From Rothia endophytica (lineage in GTDB: Bacteria; Actinomycetota; Actinomycetes; Actinomycetales; Micrococcaceae): a stretch of DNA of 64,000 nucleotides. A model generated the notes under the pieces. It saw only the letters and a list, made by a program, of their open reading frames with translations. It did not search any database and was not told the origin of the DNA. Both the position numbers and the translations under genes were made by a program. Location of the stretch: the NCBI RefSeq assembly GCF_928381505.1, contig NZ_CAKMSJ010000005.1, forward strand, positions 124,001-188,000. The letters are read 5' to 3'. Below are positions 55,084-64,000 of the stretch, piece by piece; the first letter of the stretch is position 1; each line of letters begins with the position of its first letter.

Positions 55084-55745
55084 ACAAATCGGTATCCTGC
55101 CCCTCGGACGGTCACAATATAGTCCTCGCCAATTTTCTTGCGTAATGCCCTGATATAGACATCAACGATGTTGGAGTTGGGGTCGAAGTCCACACCCCAG
55201 ACCTGCCCCAGGAGTTGCTCGCGTGAGAGCACCTGGTTTTTGTGGCGCATCAGGGTTTCCAAGAGGGCAAATTCTCGCGTGGTGAGCTCTGCTGACTGGC
55301 CCGCTACCGAGACCTGGCGGCTCAAAATATTGAGCACTAGATCGCGGTGGGTGAGCTGGGAGGTCGGGGCTGGGTCATCGGTGGCTGTATCGCGAAGACG
55401 CAGTCTAATACGAGCAATGAGCTCAGCGAACTGGAAAGGCTTGGTCATATAGTCATTTGCGCCGTTTTCCAGACCTTCTAAGGTATCGGAGACTGAGTCT
55501 CGGGCAGTGAGCATGATAATGGGGGTCTTTAGACCCTCGGCGCGTAGTGCTCTCATGATGGAAAACCCATCCATTCCGGGCAGCCCAACATCGAGGATAA
55601 TCAGGTCAAAATTTCCCACCTTGGCCAGAGCGTAAGCGCTGCGGCCCTCATCAATTAATGTTGAGGTGTAACCGGCTGATTTCAGTCCCTTAACGATGAA
55701 GGACGAGATACGCGGGTCATCTTCAACAATGAGGATGTGGCTCAT
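55080..55745 (-). CDS. OmpR-family response regulator
   Basis: A 221-residue DNA-binding response regulator. The receiver domain has acidic residues EDDPR near the start, the phospho-acceptor Asp in LIILDVGLPGMDG (about residue 53), and Lys in MTKPFQ. The C-terminal winged helix includes LTTREFALLETLMRHKNQVLSREQLL and ends RGAGYRFV. It lies 3 bases after its cognate kinase gene and overlaps the transporter gene, which is its likely target. Confidence 0.94.
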   Translation of the reverse strand: MSHILIVEDDPRISSFIVKGLKSAGYTSTLIDEGRSAYALAKVGNFDLIILDVGLPGMDGFSIMRALRAEGLKTPIIMLTARDSVSDTLEGLENGANDYMTKPFQFAELIARIRLRLRDTATDDPAPTSQLTHRDLVLNILSRQVSVAGQSAELTTREFALLETLMRHKNQVLSREQLLGQVWGVDFDPNSNIVDVYIRALRKKIGEDYIVTVRGAGYRFV

Positions 55746-55748
55746 CGG

Positions 55749-57317
55749 TTAGCTCTTTTCTGGTTCGTTCTGAGGTGGGTATGTTGCGGTAATGGTCTGG
55801 GGCTTTTTTGGGACGAGTGGGGCAGGGAGGCTGATGCCAAAAATTGAGCCGGGGCCGTCTTCTGGCGCCGCGATCCATACCCCACCGCCGTGGGTCTCTG
55901 CTATTGTTCGAACGATAGCTAGACCCAAACCCGCTCCCACTGAGTGCTGCTTGGCAGTGGCAGGGTTTTTAGCATTATTGCGCCTAAACCGCTCAAAGAG
56001 GGTTGAAGCGTCCTCGGGGCTAACGCCTGGGCCGCGATCCTGCACCCACAGTTTCAGCTGTCGTTCACTGTCTTGACCAGTAAATTCTGATCCGATGATA
56101 ATTGGGCTTCCTTTGGGGCTGTACTGGGCCGCATTGGCCGCGAGCTGAATCATGGCCTGAGTGATGCGTTGTTCATCCAGGGTGACCTCTCCCTCAGCGA
56201 TATCAGCGATAATCCAACGGTGGTTGGCAAAAACCTGGACCTTAGAATCTAGGGAAATCATGAGTTCAGAAACTTCAGCGGGGTGAGGCTGAACGAAGTT
56301 TGGACGTTCTGACTTAGCCAGGGTTAAGAGGTCCGCTACGATTCGTCCCATACGCTCTAACTCATCATCTACCAGGAGCAGAGTCTGTTCTTGTTCCGGA
56401 GTACGCTCCATGAGTTCAAGGTGACCGCGCACAATGGTGATGGGGGTGCGCAGTTCGTGGCTGACATCGTCCATGAACTGTCGTTCGGTGATTGCTGCTT
56501 CTTCGAGACGGTCAAGCATCTGGTTGAAGGTATGGCTCATGGCTGCCACGTCATCGTCTCCTTTCACCGTTACTCGGCCGCTAAAATCCTTGTCGTTGAT
56601 GTGCTCAGCAACCTGGCGGAGGTTACGGATGGGTTTGGTGATCTGTGTGGCGATGAGCCAGGACACCAAGAGGGTAAAGGCGAGGCCAGCAACTCCGACC
56701 CAGATCATGATAATGACGGTGCGCTGGACTTCTTCTAGCTCGGGCTGAATGTACTCCAGAACCAGCAGGTGACCTGTCGTGGTACCTTCATCGGTTTGCA
56801 GCTCAACGGCGACCTTGCCCCAGTGCACCGGTCCAGCAGGTGTTTGTTCAATACCCGAGTTGGAGGGGTTTTCTCTGAGCCCGGCGAGCAGAGCCTGATC
56901 CTGGTGTAGGCGGTACCCGGTGGTTTGGGCGTAGTGGTCCTGTTCTTCAAGGAAAATAATCTGATTGGGAGTGAGACCAATCAGTTGCTCCCGGTAGCCT
57001 GAGTACTGCCGGGTCACATAGGAACCCAGCATGCCTTCAAGTGTTTCAAAGGGTCTGGCTGTTTGCGGGTTGACCCCAATTTGTGCAAAGTTACGGAACT
57101 CGGCGATTTCACTCTCGGTGCTGGAATTAGCTGCCCTTGCGACATCGCTAATCAGTATTTCGCGCACCGTAAAGATGAGTCCGGTAATGATGAAGCTGGT
57201 GAGCAGAAAAGTCCAAGCAACGATGCGCAAGCGTACCGATCCGCTGCGTCCAGCATGCGGTGAGCTGGAGCGACGCTTACCTGAGGTAGAGCGGAGGCGC
57301 TGCTTGGGCCTAATCAT
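55749..57317 (-). CDS. Sensor histidine kinase
   Basis: An about 522-residue membrane kinase. One membrane helix near residues 30-52 (IVAWTFLLTSFIITGLIFTV), an extracellular sensor domain of roughly 150 residues, a second helix (VIIMIWVGVAGLAFTLLVSW), then HAMP, the H-box DDVSHELRTPITIVRGHLEL, N-box QLAANAAQYSP, and G-boxes DRGPGVS and GAGLGLAIVR. The ATG at 57317 (or 57320) overlaps the end of the Asp-rich protein gene; the longer frame to 57422 would lie inside that gene. It pairs with the response regulator that follows. The signal is unknown. Confidence 0.92.
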   Translation of the reverse strand: MIRPKQRLRSTSGKRRSSSPHAGRSGSVRLRIVAWTFLLTSFIITGLIFTVREILISDVARAANSSTESEIAEFRNFAQIGVNPQTARPFETLEGMLGSYVTRQYSGYREQLIGLTPNQIIFLEEQDHYAQTTGYRLHQDQALLAGLRENPSNSGIEQTPAGPVHWGKVAVELQTDEGTTTGHLLVLEYIQPELEEVQRTVIIMIWVGVAGLAFTLLVSWLIATQITKPIRNLRQVAEHINDKDFSGRVTVKGDDDVAAMSHTFNQMLDRLEEAAITERQFMDDVSHELRTPITIVRGHLELMERTPEQEQTLLLVDDELERMGRIVADLLTLAKSERPNFVQPHPAEVSELMISLDSKVQVFANHRWIIADIAEGEVTLDEQRITQAMIQLAANAAQYSPKGSPIIIGSEFTGQDSERQLKLWVQDRGPGVSPEDASTLFERFRRNNAKNPATAKQHSVGAGLGLAIVRTIAETHGGGVWIAAPEDGPGSIFGISLPAPLVPKKPQTITATYPPQNEPEKS

Positions 57318-57717
57318 CATCGTCGTCCCAATCATCGTCGTCCCAATCGTCATCATCCCAGTCATCATCACCGGCTGGGTAGTGCTGCGGTGCAGGTGCT
57401 GGGGGTAGAGGCTGTTCAACATAGGCAGGCGCTGGAACCACAGCTGCAGGTGCTGGCGCTACCTCTTCAGCCGGCTGAGGCTGTTCTTCTACGGCGGGTA
57501 CCTCCTGATGACCAGTGTCCTCTGCCTCATCGTCATCTGCTGCTGAGGGGGAGTCACTGGGAGAGGGGCTTGCCGCGGGCGTGCTCTTGACATCAAGCAC
57601 CACAGGCTCGTCATCAATCTGGGGAGTAGCACTGTTGAAAGAAGTGACTAGGGCCAAGGTCGTGACGATGCCAGCCAGTAGGAGCACCAGCAGGCCAAAG
57701 GCGTATTTCTTGAACAT
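57310..57717 (-). CDS. Membrane-anchored Pro-rich protein with Asp/Trp-repeat tail
   Basis: A 135-residue protein with an N-terminal anchor (YAFGLLVLLLAGIVTTLALV, about residues 5-24), a Ser/Pro/Glu-rich and then Pro/Ala-rich spacer, and a C-terminal tail of repeated W-D-D-D-D units. The tail should face outside the membrane and could bind divalent cations. No named domain is present. It overlaps the kinase gene by about eight bases and heads the kinase-regulator-transporter set, so it may be an accessory sensor. That role is inference from position and composition. Confidence 0.75.
   Translation of the reverse strand: MFKKYAFGLLVLLLAGIVTTLALVTSFNSATPQIDDEPVVLDVKSTPAASPSPSDSPSAADDDEAEDTGHQEVPAVEEQPQPAEEVAPAPAAVVPAPAYVEQPLPPAPAPQHYPAGDDDWDDDDWDDDDWDDDDD
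57313..57366. repeat. 15-bp tandem repeat coding the Asp/Trp tail
   Basis: On the plus strand, three near-identical 15-base units of the form CATCGTCGTCCCAAT encode W-D-D-D-D repeats at the C-terminus of the anchored protein. A tract of this kind can change copy number by slippage. Confidence 0.7.
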
Positions 57718-57866
57718 ATTTCTAGTGTGTACTGTCTTTATAAAAGTTTTGTGAGTCCTGCATTAATGTTTTTTAATAAAAGGCTCTTTTTGCGACTTAG
57801 CCCTAGGTAGAGTTGTCTTTGGTCATGAGGCGTGGCTGATGCCCAACGTCCGCATCGTGGCAGTGT

Positions 57867-57903
57867 TTGAATAATTATGTTTATACGTGCATAATTATTT
57901 ATA
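57867..57903 (+). promoter_or_regulatory. ARG-box-like operator upstream of argG
   Basis: TTGAATAATTATGTTTA (57867-57883) and GTGCATAATTATTTATA (57887-57903) are two ARG-box-like sites about 20 bases apart, start to start, ending 39 bases before argG. Confidence 0.72.
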
Positions 57904-57942
57904 GAGAAGCGGTTTGTCCGCACCACACCATTTAGGAGCATC

Positions 57943-59145
57943 ATGAAAGAGCGTATCGTTCTTGCCTATTCAGGCGGCCTTGACACCTCGGTAGCCATCG
58001 GTTGGATTGGCGAAGCCACCGGCGCAGAAGTTATCGCTGTGGCTGTAGACGTAGGCCAGGGCGGCGAAGACCTCGAGACCATCCGTCAGCGTGCCCTTGA
58101 CTGCGGTGCTGTTGAAGCATACGTTGCAGACGCTCGCGACGAGTTTGCTAACGACTACTGCATGCCTGCTCTCAAAGCTAACGCTCTTTACATGGACGCT
58201 TACCCGCTGGTTTCTGCCGTCTCGCGCCCGGTTATCACCAAGCACCTGGTTGCTGCAGCTAAGCAGTTCGGTGCCACCACCGTGGCACACGGCTGCACCG
58301 GTAAGGGCAACGACCAGGTTCGTTTCGAGGTAGGCATCCAGACACTTGGCCCCGAACTCAAGTGCATCGCACCCGTTCGTGACCTCGCTCTAACCCGCGA
58401 GAAGGCTATCGATTACGCAGAGAAGAACAACCTGCCGATTGCCACCACCAAGAAGAACCCCTTCTCCATCGATCAGAACGTTTGGGGTCGCGCGGTTGAA
58501 ACCGGCTTCCTGGAGGACATCTGGAATGGCCCCACCAAGGACGTCTACGACTACACCGATGACCCCGCCTTTGCTCCCGTACCGGACACCGCCGTCATCA
58601 CCTTCAAGGAAGGTATCCCCGTAGCGATTGACGGACAGGTTGTCACCCCGCTGGAAGCCATCGAGATCATGAACCGCCGTGCGGGTGCCCAGGGCATCGG
58701 CCGCATCGACATCGTTGAGGACCGTCTGGTTGGCATTAAGTCCCGCGAAATCTACGAGGCACCCGGTGCCATGGCACTGATTGCAGCCCACAAGGAACTC
58801 GAAAACGTCACCATTGAGCGTGAACAGGCCCGCTTCAAGAAGACCGTAGGGCAGCGCTGGACCGAGCTGGTCTATGACGGCCAGTGGTTCTCACCGCTGA
58901 AGAAGTCACTTGACGCCTTCATCGAAGACACCCAGAAGATGGTCAACGGCGAAATTCGCCTGGACATGCACGGCGGCCGCGCCGTTGTATCGGGCCGCCG
59001 CTCAGATACCGCGCTCTACGACTTCAACCTTGCAACCTACGACGAGGGCGACAGCTTCGACCAGTCGCATGCTCGTGGTTTCATCGAGCTCTTTGGCCTC
59101 TCATCCAAGGTTGCTTCAGCCCGCGACCAGCGTCTGGGCCTCTAA
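57943..59145 (+). CDS. argG: Argininosuccinate synthase
   Basis: ArgG joins citrulline and aspartate using ATP. The ATP P-loop [10 protein letters not shown] is at residues 8-17; [14 protein letters not shown] and the [18 protein letters not shown] substrate loop follow. 400 residues with no gap. AGGAGCATC precedes the ATG. It has its own ARG-box region and is separated from argCJBDFR by the 8-kb accessory block. Confidence 0.97.
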   Translation: MKERIVLAYSGGLDTSVAIGWIGEATGAEVIAVAVDVGQGGEDLETIRQRALDCGAVEAYVADARDEFANDYCMPALKANALYMDAYPLVSAVSRPVITKHLVAAAKQFGATTVAHGCTGKGNDQVRFEVGIQTLGPELKCIAPVRDLALTREKAIDYAEKNNLPIATTKKNPFSIDQNVWGRAVETGFLEDIWNGPTKDVYDYTDDPAFAPVPDTAVITFKEGIPVAIDGQVVTPLEAIEIMNRRAGAQGIGRIDIVEDRLVGIKSREIYEAPGAMALIAAHKELENVTIEREQARFKKTVGQRWTELVYDGQWFSPLKKSLDAFIEDTQKMVNGEIRLDMHGGRAVVSGRRSDTALYDFNLATYDEGDSFDQSHARGFIELFGLSSKVASARDQRLGL

Positions 59146-59166
59146 GATCCTAGAGTGATTCATCCC

Positions 59167-59226
59167 GCCGGCCCGGCGCCGTCCCTACCCAGAAATGAAG
59201 GGGTAGGGGCAGCCGGGGCGGCTTTT
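59167..59226 (+). terminator. Imperfect terminator-like hairpin after argG
   Basis: GTCCCTACCC pairs with GGGTAGGGGC across a short loop, extended imperfectly by the flanking GCCGG/CCGGGGCGGC arms, and followed by TTTT at 59223-59226, 40 bases before argH. It may reduce read-through into argH. Confidence 0.6.
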
Positions 59227-59262
59227 GACTTATACCCCTGCTTTTACCACCGAAAGAGTTGA

Positions 59263-60708
<1,446 letters not shown>

Positions 60709-60722
60709 CCTGATATATAGCC

Positions 60723-60756
60723 AATGGTTGCCCGTAAATATTTACGGGCAACCATT
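60723..60756 (+). terminator. Terminator after argH
   Basis: AATGGTTGCCCGTAAA and TTTACGGGCAACCATT form a perfect 16-bp stem with a 2-base loop, followed by a short T-rich stretch. Confidence 0.88.
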
Positions 60757-60793
60757 TGTCCTTCAATAGCTTTCTACTCTAAGGGCGCTCTCC

Positions 60794-62122
60794 ATGCACT
60801 TAATAGACCGTCTGAGGTCCTTTCGAGACTCTTTTGTCCTGGTCCCCACACTTTTCATTGTGGTTGGAATTAGCCTGTCCTTTGTGATGGTCTCTATTGA
60901 TAGAAAAATTGGTTTCACCCTAGATGAGCCAGGCTTCTTTTTCTTCACGGTAGGGCCAGATGGGGCTCGTGGAATTCTATCGTCCATAGCCTCCACCGTT
61001 CTTTCAGTGGCAACTATGGCTTTTTCCATCACCATTTCTGTTATGAGTACGGCTAGCAGTTCCTTCGGGCCCCGACTTGTTCAGAATTTCATGTCGGATA
61101 GAGGAAACCAGATCGTCCTAGGAACGTTCACCGGTACCTTTTTGTACTGTCTCCTTGTGATGAAGACGGTGCAGAGTGGTGACAACTCTGTAACGGATGG
61201 GACGTTTGTGCCCCATCTGGCCGTTAATTTTTCGGTGGTTTTAGCGCTGGCCTGCGTGGGGATGTTGATTTACTTTATCAATCACATTGCTTCTGGCATT
61301 CAGGTCAGCACTATCGCGACAACTGTTCAAAACAAGTACCTTCGGTTAATCAACAAACGTTTCTACGATGACGTCAGCAAAGACGGCGCTGTTGAGACCT
61401 ATGAAGCCGTTCTACCCGAGGGGGAATACAGTTACCCCGTCAAGTCTCAAAGCAGCGGCTATATCGTGGATATCGAACGGCTAGCACTTGCCCAGAAGAT
61501 AAGAGAAGAGGACGTACTCATCCACGTTCTAGTACGCCCAGGCGATCATTTGATTGAGGGGCAGAATCTAGCGGTTATCTACTCAAACAACAGTCTGACG
61601 GAAGAGGCCCAAGAAAACCTTGCGCGCAAGGTGAGACAGTCCTACTCCATCGGCACAGCGAGGACTGAATATGATGACCTCAGGTTCCTCCAGAACCAGA
61701 TTGTGGAACTGGGCGTCAGGGCACTCTCGCCTGGAACAAACGATCCCTTCACCCTTGCTAACTCAACCCATGAGTTGACGGTGGGGCTGGTTAAGGTTGC
61801 TAGAGCTGATCACGCTAGAAATGCTGTGACAGTAGATGGGGTGGTCAAGGTTCTATTTACCCCGGTCGAACCTGGCGAGCTGATTGATTCGGCTTTCAAT
61901 GAGTTCAGACCCTACGCTCTTGACCACGAGCAGTCGGTCATTGATTTGTTGGCGATGGCAGGAAAAATCATTGCGTTAGGAACGAATGAAAAAGCGGTCG
62001 CAAGAGCTCGCTGGCATGCTGCATTATTGATGGAGTATTACCAAGCTTCTCAACCTCGCACCTATTCAAGCACTTTGGTATCAGATGCCTACGAGCGGTA
62101 TATCGTATCTCATGATTTCTAA
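60794..62122 (+). CDS. DUF2254 family membrane protein
   Basis: A 442-residue predicted membrane protein of the DUF2254 family, function unknown. About four hydrophobic helices lie in the first 170 residues (FVLVPTLFIVVGISLSFVMV, STVLSVATMAFSITISVM, FTGTFLYCLLVM, LALACVGMLIYFINHI). A long cytoplasmic-type domain follows, including RALSPGTNDPFTLANSTHEL. The gene uses AGA, AGG, CTA and TTA codons far more than argH or apt on either side, suggesting later acquisition. It is a single-gene unit between the argH terminator and apt. Confidence 0.82.
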   Translation: MHLIDRLRSFRDSFVLVPTLFIVVGISLSFVMVSIDRKIGFTLDEPGFFFFTVGPDGARGILSSIASTVLSVATMAFSITISVMSTASSSFGPRLVQNFMSDRGNQIVLGTFTGTFLYCLLVMKTVQSGDNSVTDGTFVPHLAVNFSVVLALACVGMLIYFINHIASGIQVSTIATTVQNKYLRLINKRFYDDVSKDGAVETYEAVLPEGEYSYPVKSQSSGYIVDIERLALAQKIREEDVLIHVLVRPGDHLIEGQNLAVIYSNNSLTEEAQENLARKVRQSYSIGTARTEYDDLRFLQNQIVELGVRALSPGTNDPFTLANSTHELTVGLVKVARADHARNAVTVDGVVKVLFTPVEPGELIDSAFNEFRPYALDHEQSVIDLLAMAGKIIALGTNEKAVARARWHAALLMEYYQASQPRTYSSTLVSDAYERYIVSHDF

Positions 62123-62227
62123 TGTCGAGTACAAAGTCTCTGCGGTTGGTTGACCGCGTATACTGACTGTTTGGTTGTGCACTCATTGCCGTGAAGTCAC
62201 CATGATTTGGAGAAGGTTGAAACTTCC

Positions 62228-62779
62228 ATGATTAAGCCCGTTGATCCCTCACTTCCCATCGAAGAGATGATTCCTGCTGCCTGTGCGCAGATCCAGGATT
62301 ACCCTAAAGAAGGCATCCTCTTCTATGATGTGACCACCCTCTTTGCTAACTCTGAGGTTTTCCGCCGAGCCATGGATGAACTGGCGGCTCGTTTTGAGGG
62401 CCAGTTCGATATTGTGGCAGGTGTTGAGGCACGCGGCTTTCTCATGGCTTCCGCTCTGGCATATATCGCTGGTACCGGTGTTATGACTGTGCGTAAGGCG
62501 GGCAAGCTGCCCCGCGATACATATATGAAGGAATACGAGCTGGAGTACGGTTCGGCTGCTATTGAAATTCACAAGGAAGACATCCCTGCTGGTACCCGTG
62601 TACTGCTGGTTGATGACCTGCTGGCAACCGGCGGTACCTTGGAGGCTGCAACCCACCTGATGAAGATGGCTGACCTTGAGGTTGCCGGTATCGGTGTGCT
62701 CCTTGAGCTGGACGGCCTGGGTGGCCGCGAGCTTTTGGCCGGTAACCGCGTTGAAGCGCTGGCATTGGTCTCTGAGTAA
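62228..62779 (+). CDS. apt: Adenine phosphoribosyltransferase
   Basis: Apt salvages adenine to AMP using PRPP. The 183-residue type I phosphoribosyltransferase has the PRPP motif VLLVDDLLATGGT near residue 126, the adenine-site GVEARGFL, and the VRKAGKLPR flexible loop. The ATG at 62228 is used; a TTG at 62207 forms part of the GGAGAAGG ribosome-binding site. A strong terminator follows. Confidence 0.95.
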   Translation: MIKPVDPSLPIEEMIPAACAQIQDYPKEGILFYDVTTLFANSEVFRRAMDELAARFEGQFDIVAGVEARGFLMASALAYIAGTGVMTVRKAGKLPRDTYMKEYELEYGSAAIEIHKEDIPAGTRVLLVDDLLATGGTLEAATHLMKMADLEVAGIGVLLELDGLGGRELLAGNRVEALALVSE

Positions 62780-62790
62780 GACAAGCTGAT

Positions 62791-62845
62791 AAGGACGGCC
62801 TTGCCCGGCTTTCCCTGCTAGGGGAGCGGGCGCAGCCGTCCTTTT
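62791..62845 (+). terminator. Terminator after apt
   Basis: AAGGACGGC (62791-62799) pairs with GCCGTCCTT (62835-62843), with inner GC-rich pairing (TGCCCG with CGGGCG), followed by TTTT. Confidence 0.88.
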
Positions 62846-62869
62846 GCTTTATCTGTTAGGGTGGTTGCT

Positions 62870-62905
62870 ATGACAGGTATTATGAGGCCCTGGACCTGCC
62901 GCTAG
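62870..62905 (+). CDS. Short upstream ORF (leader-peptide candidate) before the ABC-F gene
   Basis: ATG at 62870 opens an 11-codon frame (MTGIMRPWTCR) ending at a TAG embedded in the perfect palindrome CTGCCGCTAGCGGCAG (62896-62911). It lies in the 230-base leader of the ABC-F gene. Leader peptides of this size control antibiotic-inducible ABC-F genes in several Gram-positive bacteria. There is no clear ribosome-binding site, so translation is unproven. Confidence 0.4.
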   Translation: MTGIMRPWTCR

Positions 62906-62978
62906 CGGCAGCGAGGTCTTTATCTTTTCTCGTGTGCCGTTCACAGCTGTAAGCTGGGCGGCTTCTTGTTGCGCCCAG
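62896..62978 (+). promoter_or_regulatory. Candidate attenuator structures in the ABC-F leader
   Basis: The palindrome CTGCCGCT/AGCGGCAG (62896-62911) covers the leader ORF stop. Further on, CTGGGCG (62954-62960) pairs with CGCCCAG (62972-62978), and GCCG (62936-62939) can instead pair with CGGC (62959-62962). The last two are mutually exclusive, as in ribosome-mediated attenuation. Confidence 0.45.
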
Positions 62979-63009
62979 AAGTATTGAGGCGAAAGTATAC
63001 ACGAACACC

Positions 63010-64000
63010 ATGTCGCAGGTAGCGAAAAAATCTTCTTTCCACATCAAGCTCACCAATGTTTCAGCAGTCCGTGGTGGCAGGCAGCTATTTTCGGGGCTCA
63101 CCCTGACGGTGCAACAGGGTAGCCGTCTGGCACTGGTAGGTGAAAATGGCAGGGGCAAAACTACCCTGCTCCGGATTATGATGGACGAAGAACCGGATGC
63201 CGGTTCGGCCCTCAGACAGGGGAATATAGCCCTGGTAGCGCAAGGGCTCGATGCCGGTCAGGAACACACAGTCGGAGACCTTATTGCTGAATCCGCGGCT
63301 GAAGCCTTCCATGCCCTAGAGCAACTTGAAATAGCCACTCAGCTATTAGCTGATGGGGCTCCCGGAGCGGAGGCCGCCTACAGCACTGCACTTGAACGGG
63401 TCCTAGACCTGGAAGCCTGGGACGCCGACCGCAAAATTAACCTGGCACTGGAAGCACTGGATGCCTGTACGGATCGGCAACGTAAACTGTCCTCTCTTTC
63501 TGTAGGGCAACGCTACCGGGTTCGTCTGGCGGTCATGCTAGGTAGTCAACCAGATATCTTGCTGCTCGATGAGCCCACCAACCACCTGGACGCCGCTGCA
63601 CTCGCCTTCCTCACCCACACGTTGAAGAGTTACCCCGGTGCCCTGGTATTGGTCAGCCACGACCGGGCCCTCTTGGCAGATATTGCTGAGACCTTTGTGG
63701 ACCTGGACCCCACCATTGATGAAGTACCCTGTATTTACAGCAGCGGTTATCAGGGCTGGGCGCTGGGGAGAGAAGCTTACTGTAGGCGGTGGGAGCAGCT
63801 CTATACCCAACAGCAGGCAGAAGAAGCTCTGCTTGAAGAAGCAGTTGAGAATGCCCAGGCGAGACTGATTGATAGTTGGCGCCCGCCCAAGGGCACCGCT
63901 AAACACCAGCGGTCCACCCGCGCTGCGGGGAGTGTCCAAGCCTTTAACCGTAGGCTTGAAGACCTTGAAGCCCACCGGGTAACGGTGCCGCCACCGCCCC
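63010..64000 (+). CDS. ABC-F family ATPase (3' partial)
   Basis: The first 330 residues of an ABC-F protein, a duplicated ATPase without membrane domains that acts on ribosomes; some members give antibiotic resistance. The first ABC domain has Walker A GENGRGKTT near residue 49, signature LSVGQRYRVRLA, Walker B DILLLDEPTNHLD and switch SHDRALL. The inter-domain linker, rich in Gln/Glu/Ala/Arg, begins near residue 265. The gene continues past the right edge, so the second ABC domain is not seen. Resistance versus housekeeping function cannot be decided from the visible part. Confidence 0.88.
   Translation, partial: MSQVAKKSSFHIKLTNVSAVRGGRQLFSGLTLTVQQGSRLALVGENGRGKTTLLRIMMDEEPDAGSALRQGNIALVAQGLDAGQEHTVGDLIAESAAEAFHALEQLEIATQLLADGAPGAEAAYSTALERVLDLEAWDADRKINLALEALDACTDRQRKLSSLSVGQRYRVRLAVMLGSQPDILLLDEPTNHLDAAALAFLTHTLKSYPGALVLVSHDRALLADIAETFVDLDPTIDEVPCIYSSGYQGWALGREAYCRRWEQLYTQQQAEEALLEEAVENAQARLIDSWRPPKGTAKHQRSTRAAGSVQAFNRRLEDLEAHRVTVPPPP

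Noticed and set aside
57318-57422. N-terminal extension of the histidine kinase
   Set aside because: It is the Asp-repeat coding region of the upstream gene read in another frame, giving Met/Thr-rich sequence.

Overview
The window looks like a chromosomal segment of a mid-to-high-GC actinobacterium of the family Micrococcaceae, most likely Rothia or a close relative. The evidence is the order of the core genes (dapB-dapA-rnj-ftsK-pgsA-cinA-clgR-recA-recX-miaB-miaA-dapF-hflX-dinG-lexA), the actinobacterial PriA isomerase in the histidine operon, the ClgR-type regulator, and SOS boxes of the GAAC-N4-GTTC type. The genus is inferred from gene content and base composition; no 16S gene or other taxonomic marker is present. 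I saw no rRNA, tRNA, CRISPR array, prophage or insertion sequence.

Layout. 1-12 kb: lysine/DAP biosynthesis (dapB partial, dapA), RNase J, the FtsK translocase, phospholipid synthesis (pgsA), cinA, clgR, and recA-recX with an SOS box. 12-23 kb: an amino-acid permease and a kinase-like gene on the minus strand, then miaB-miaA-dapF, a methyltransferase on the minus strand, hflX-dinG and convergent lexA. 23-31 kb: a lexA-divergent LysM protein (probable SOS division inhibitor), hisC-hisB-hisH-small membrane protein-priA-sseB-like, DUF1844, and infC-rpmI-rplT, with infC starting at AUU behind an attenuator-like leader. 31-38 kb: an iron module (efeU-efeO-efeB behind a DtxR/IdeR-like operator), a SpoU rRNA methyltransferase, a Nudix hydrolase and a ferritin-like/VIT1 iron exporter. 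38-42 kb: pheS-pheT and a membrane protein. 43.8-49.9 kb: argC-J-B-D-F-R. 50-57.7 kb: an accessory block (ankyrin protein, acyl-CoA ligase, and a minus-strand set of Asp-rich anchored protein, histidine kinase, response regulator, DASS transporter and glycerate kinase). 57.9-60.7 kb: argG and argH. 60.8-64 kb: a DUF2254 protein with atypical codon use, apt, and the start of an ABC-F ATPase gene behind a leader with an upstream ORF.

How the parts work together: argC, argF and argG each have AT-rich ARG-box-like operators, and ArgR is encoded in the cluster, so the arginine regulon is probably self-contained. LexA, RecA and the LysM protein form a local SOS circuit. EfeUOB (iron uptake) and the MbfA-like exporter lie 2 kb apart and could balance iron.

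The most unusual signal is a dispersed structured element found three times in the same orientation (about 28669-28769, 34620-34720 and 49916-50045), each 3' of a plus-strand gene. Each copy has long outer arms that are complementary within the copy but differ between copies, enclosing conserved blocks TGACCCTCT and ATTCACGCCAG. Complementarity kept while sequence changes suggests a selected RNA or DNA structure. A related core-less hairpin may be present at 43665-43718. Two of the three copies sit at the edges of blocks that seem to be inserted into otherwise conserved gene order.
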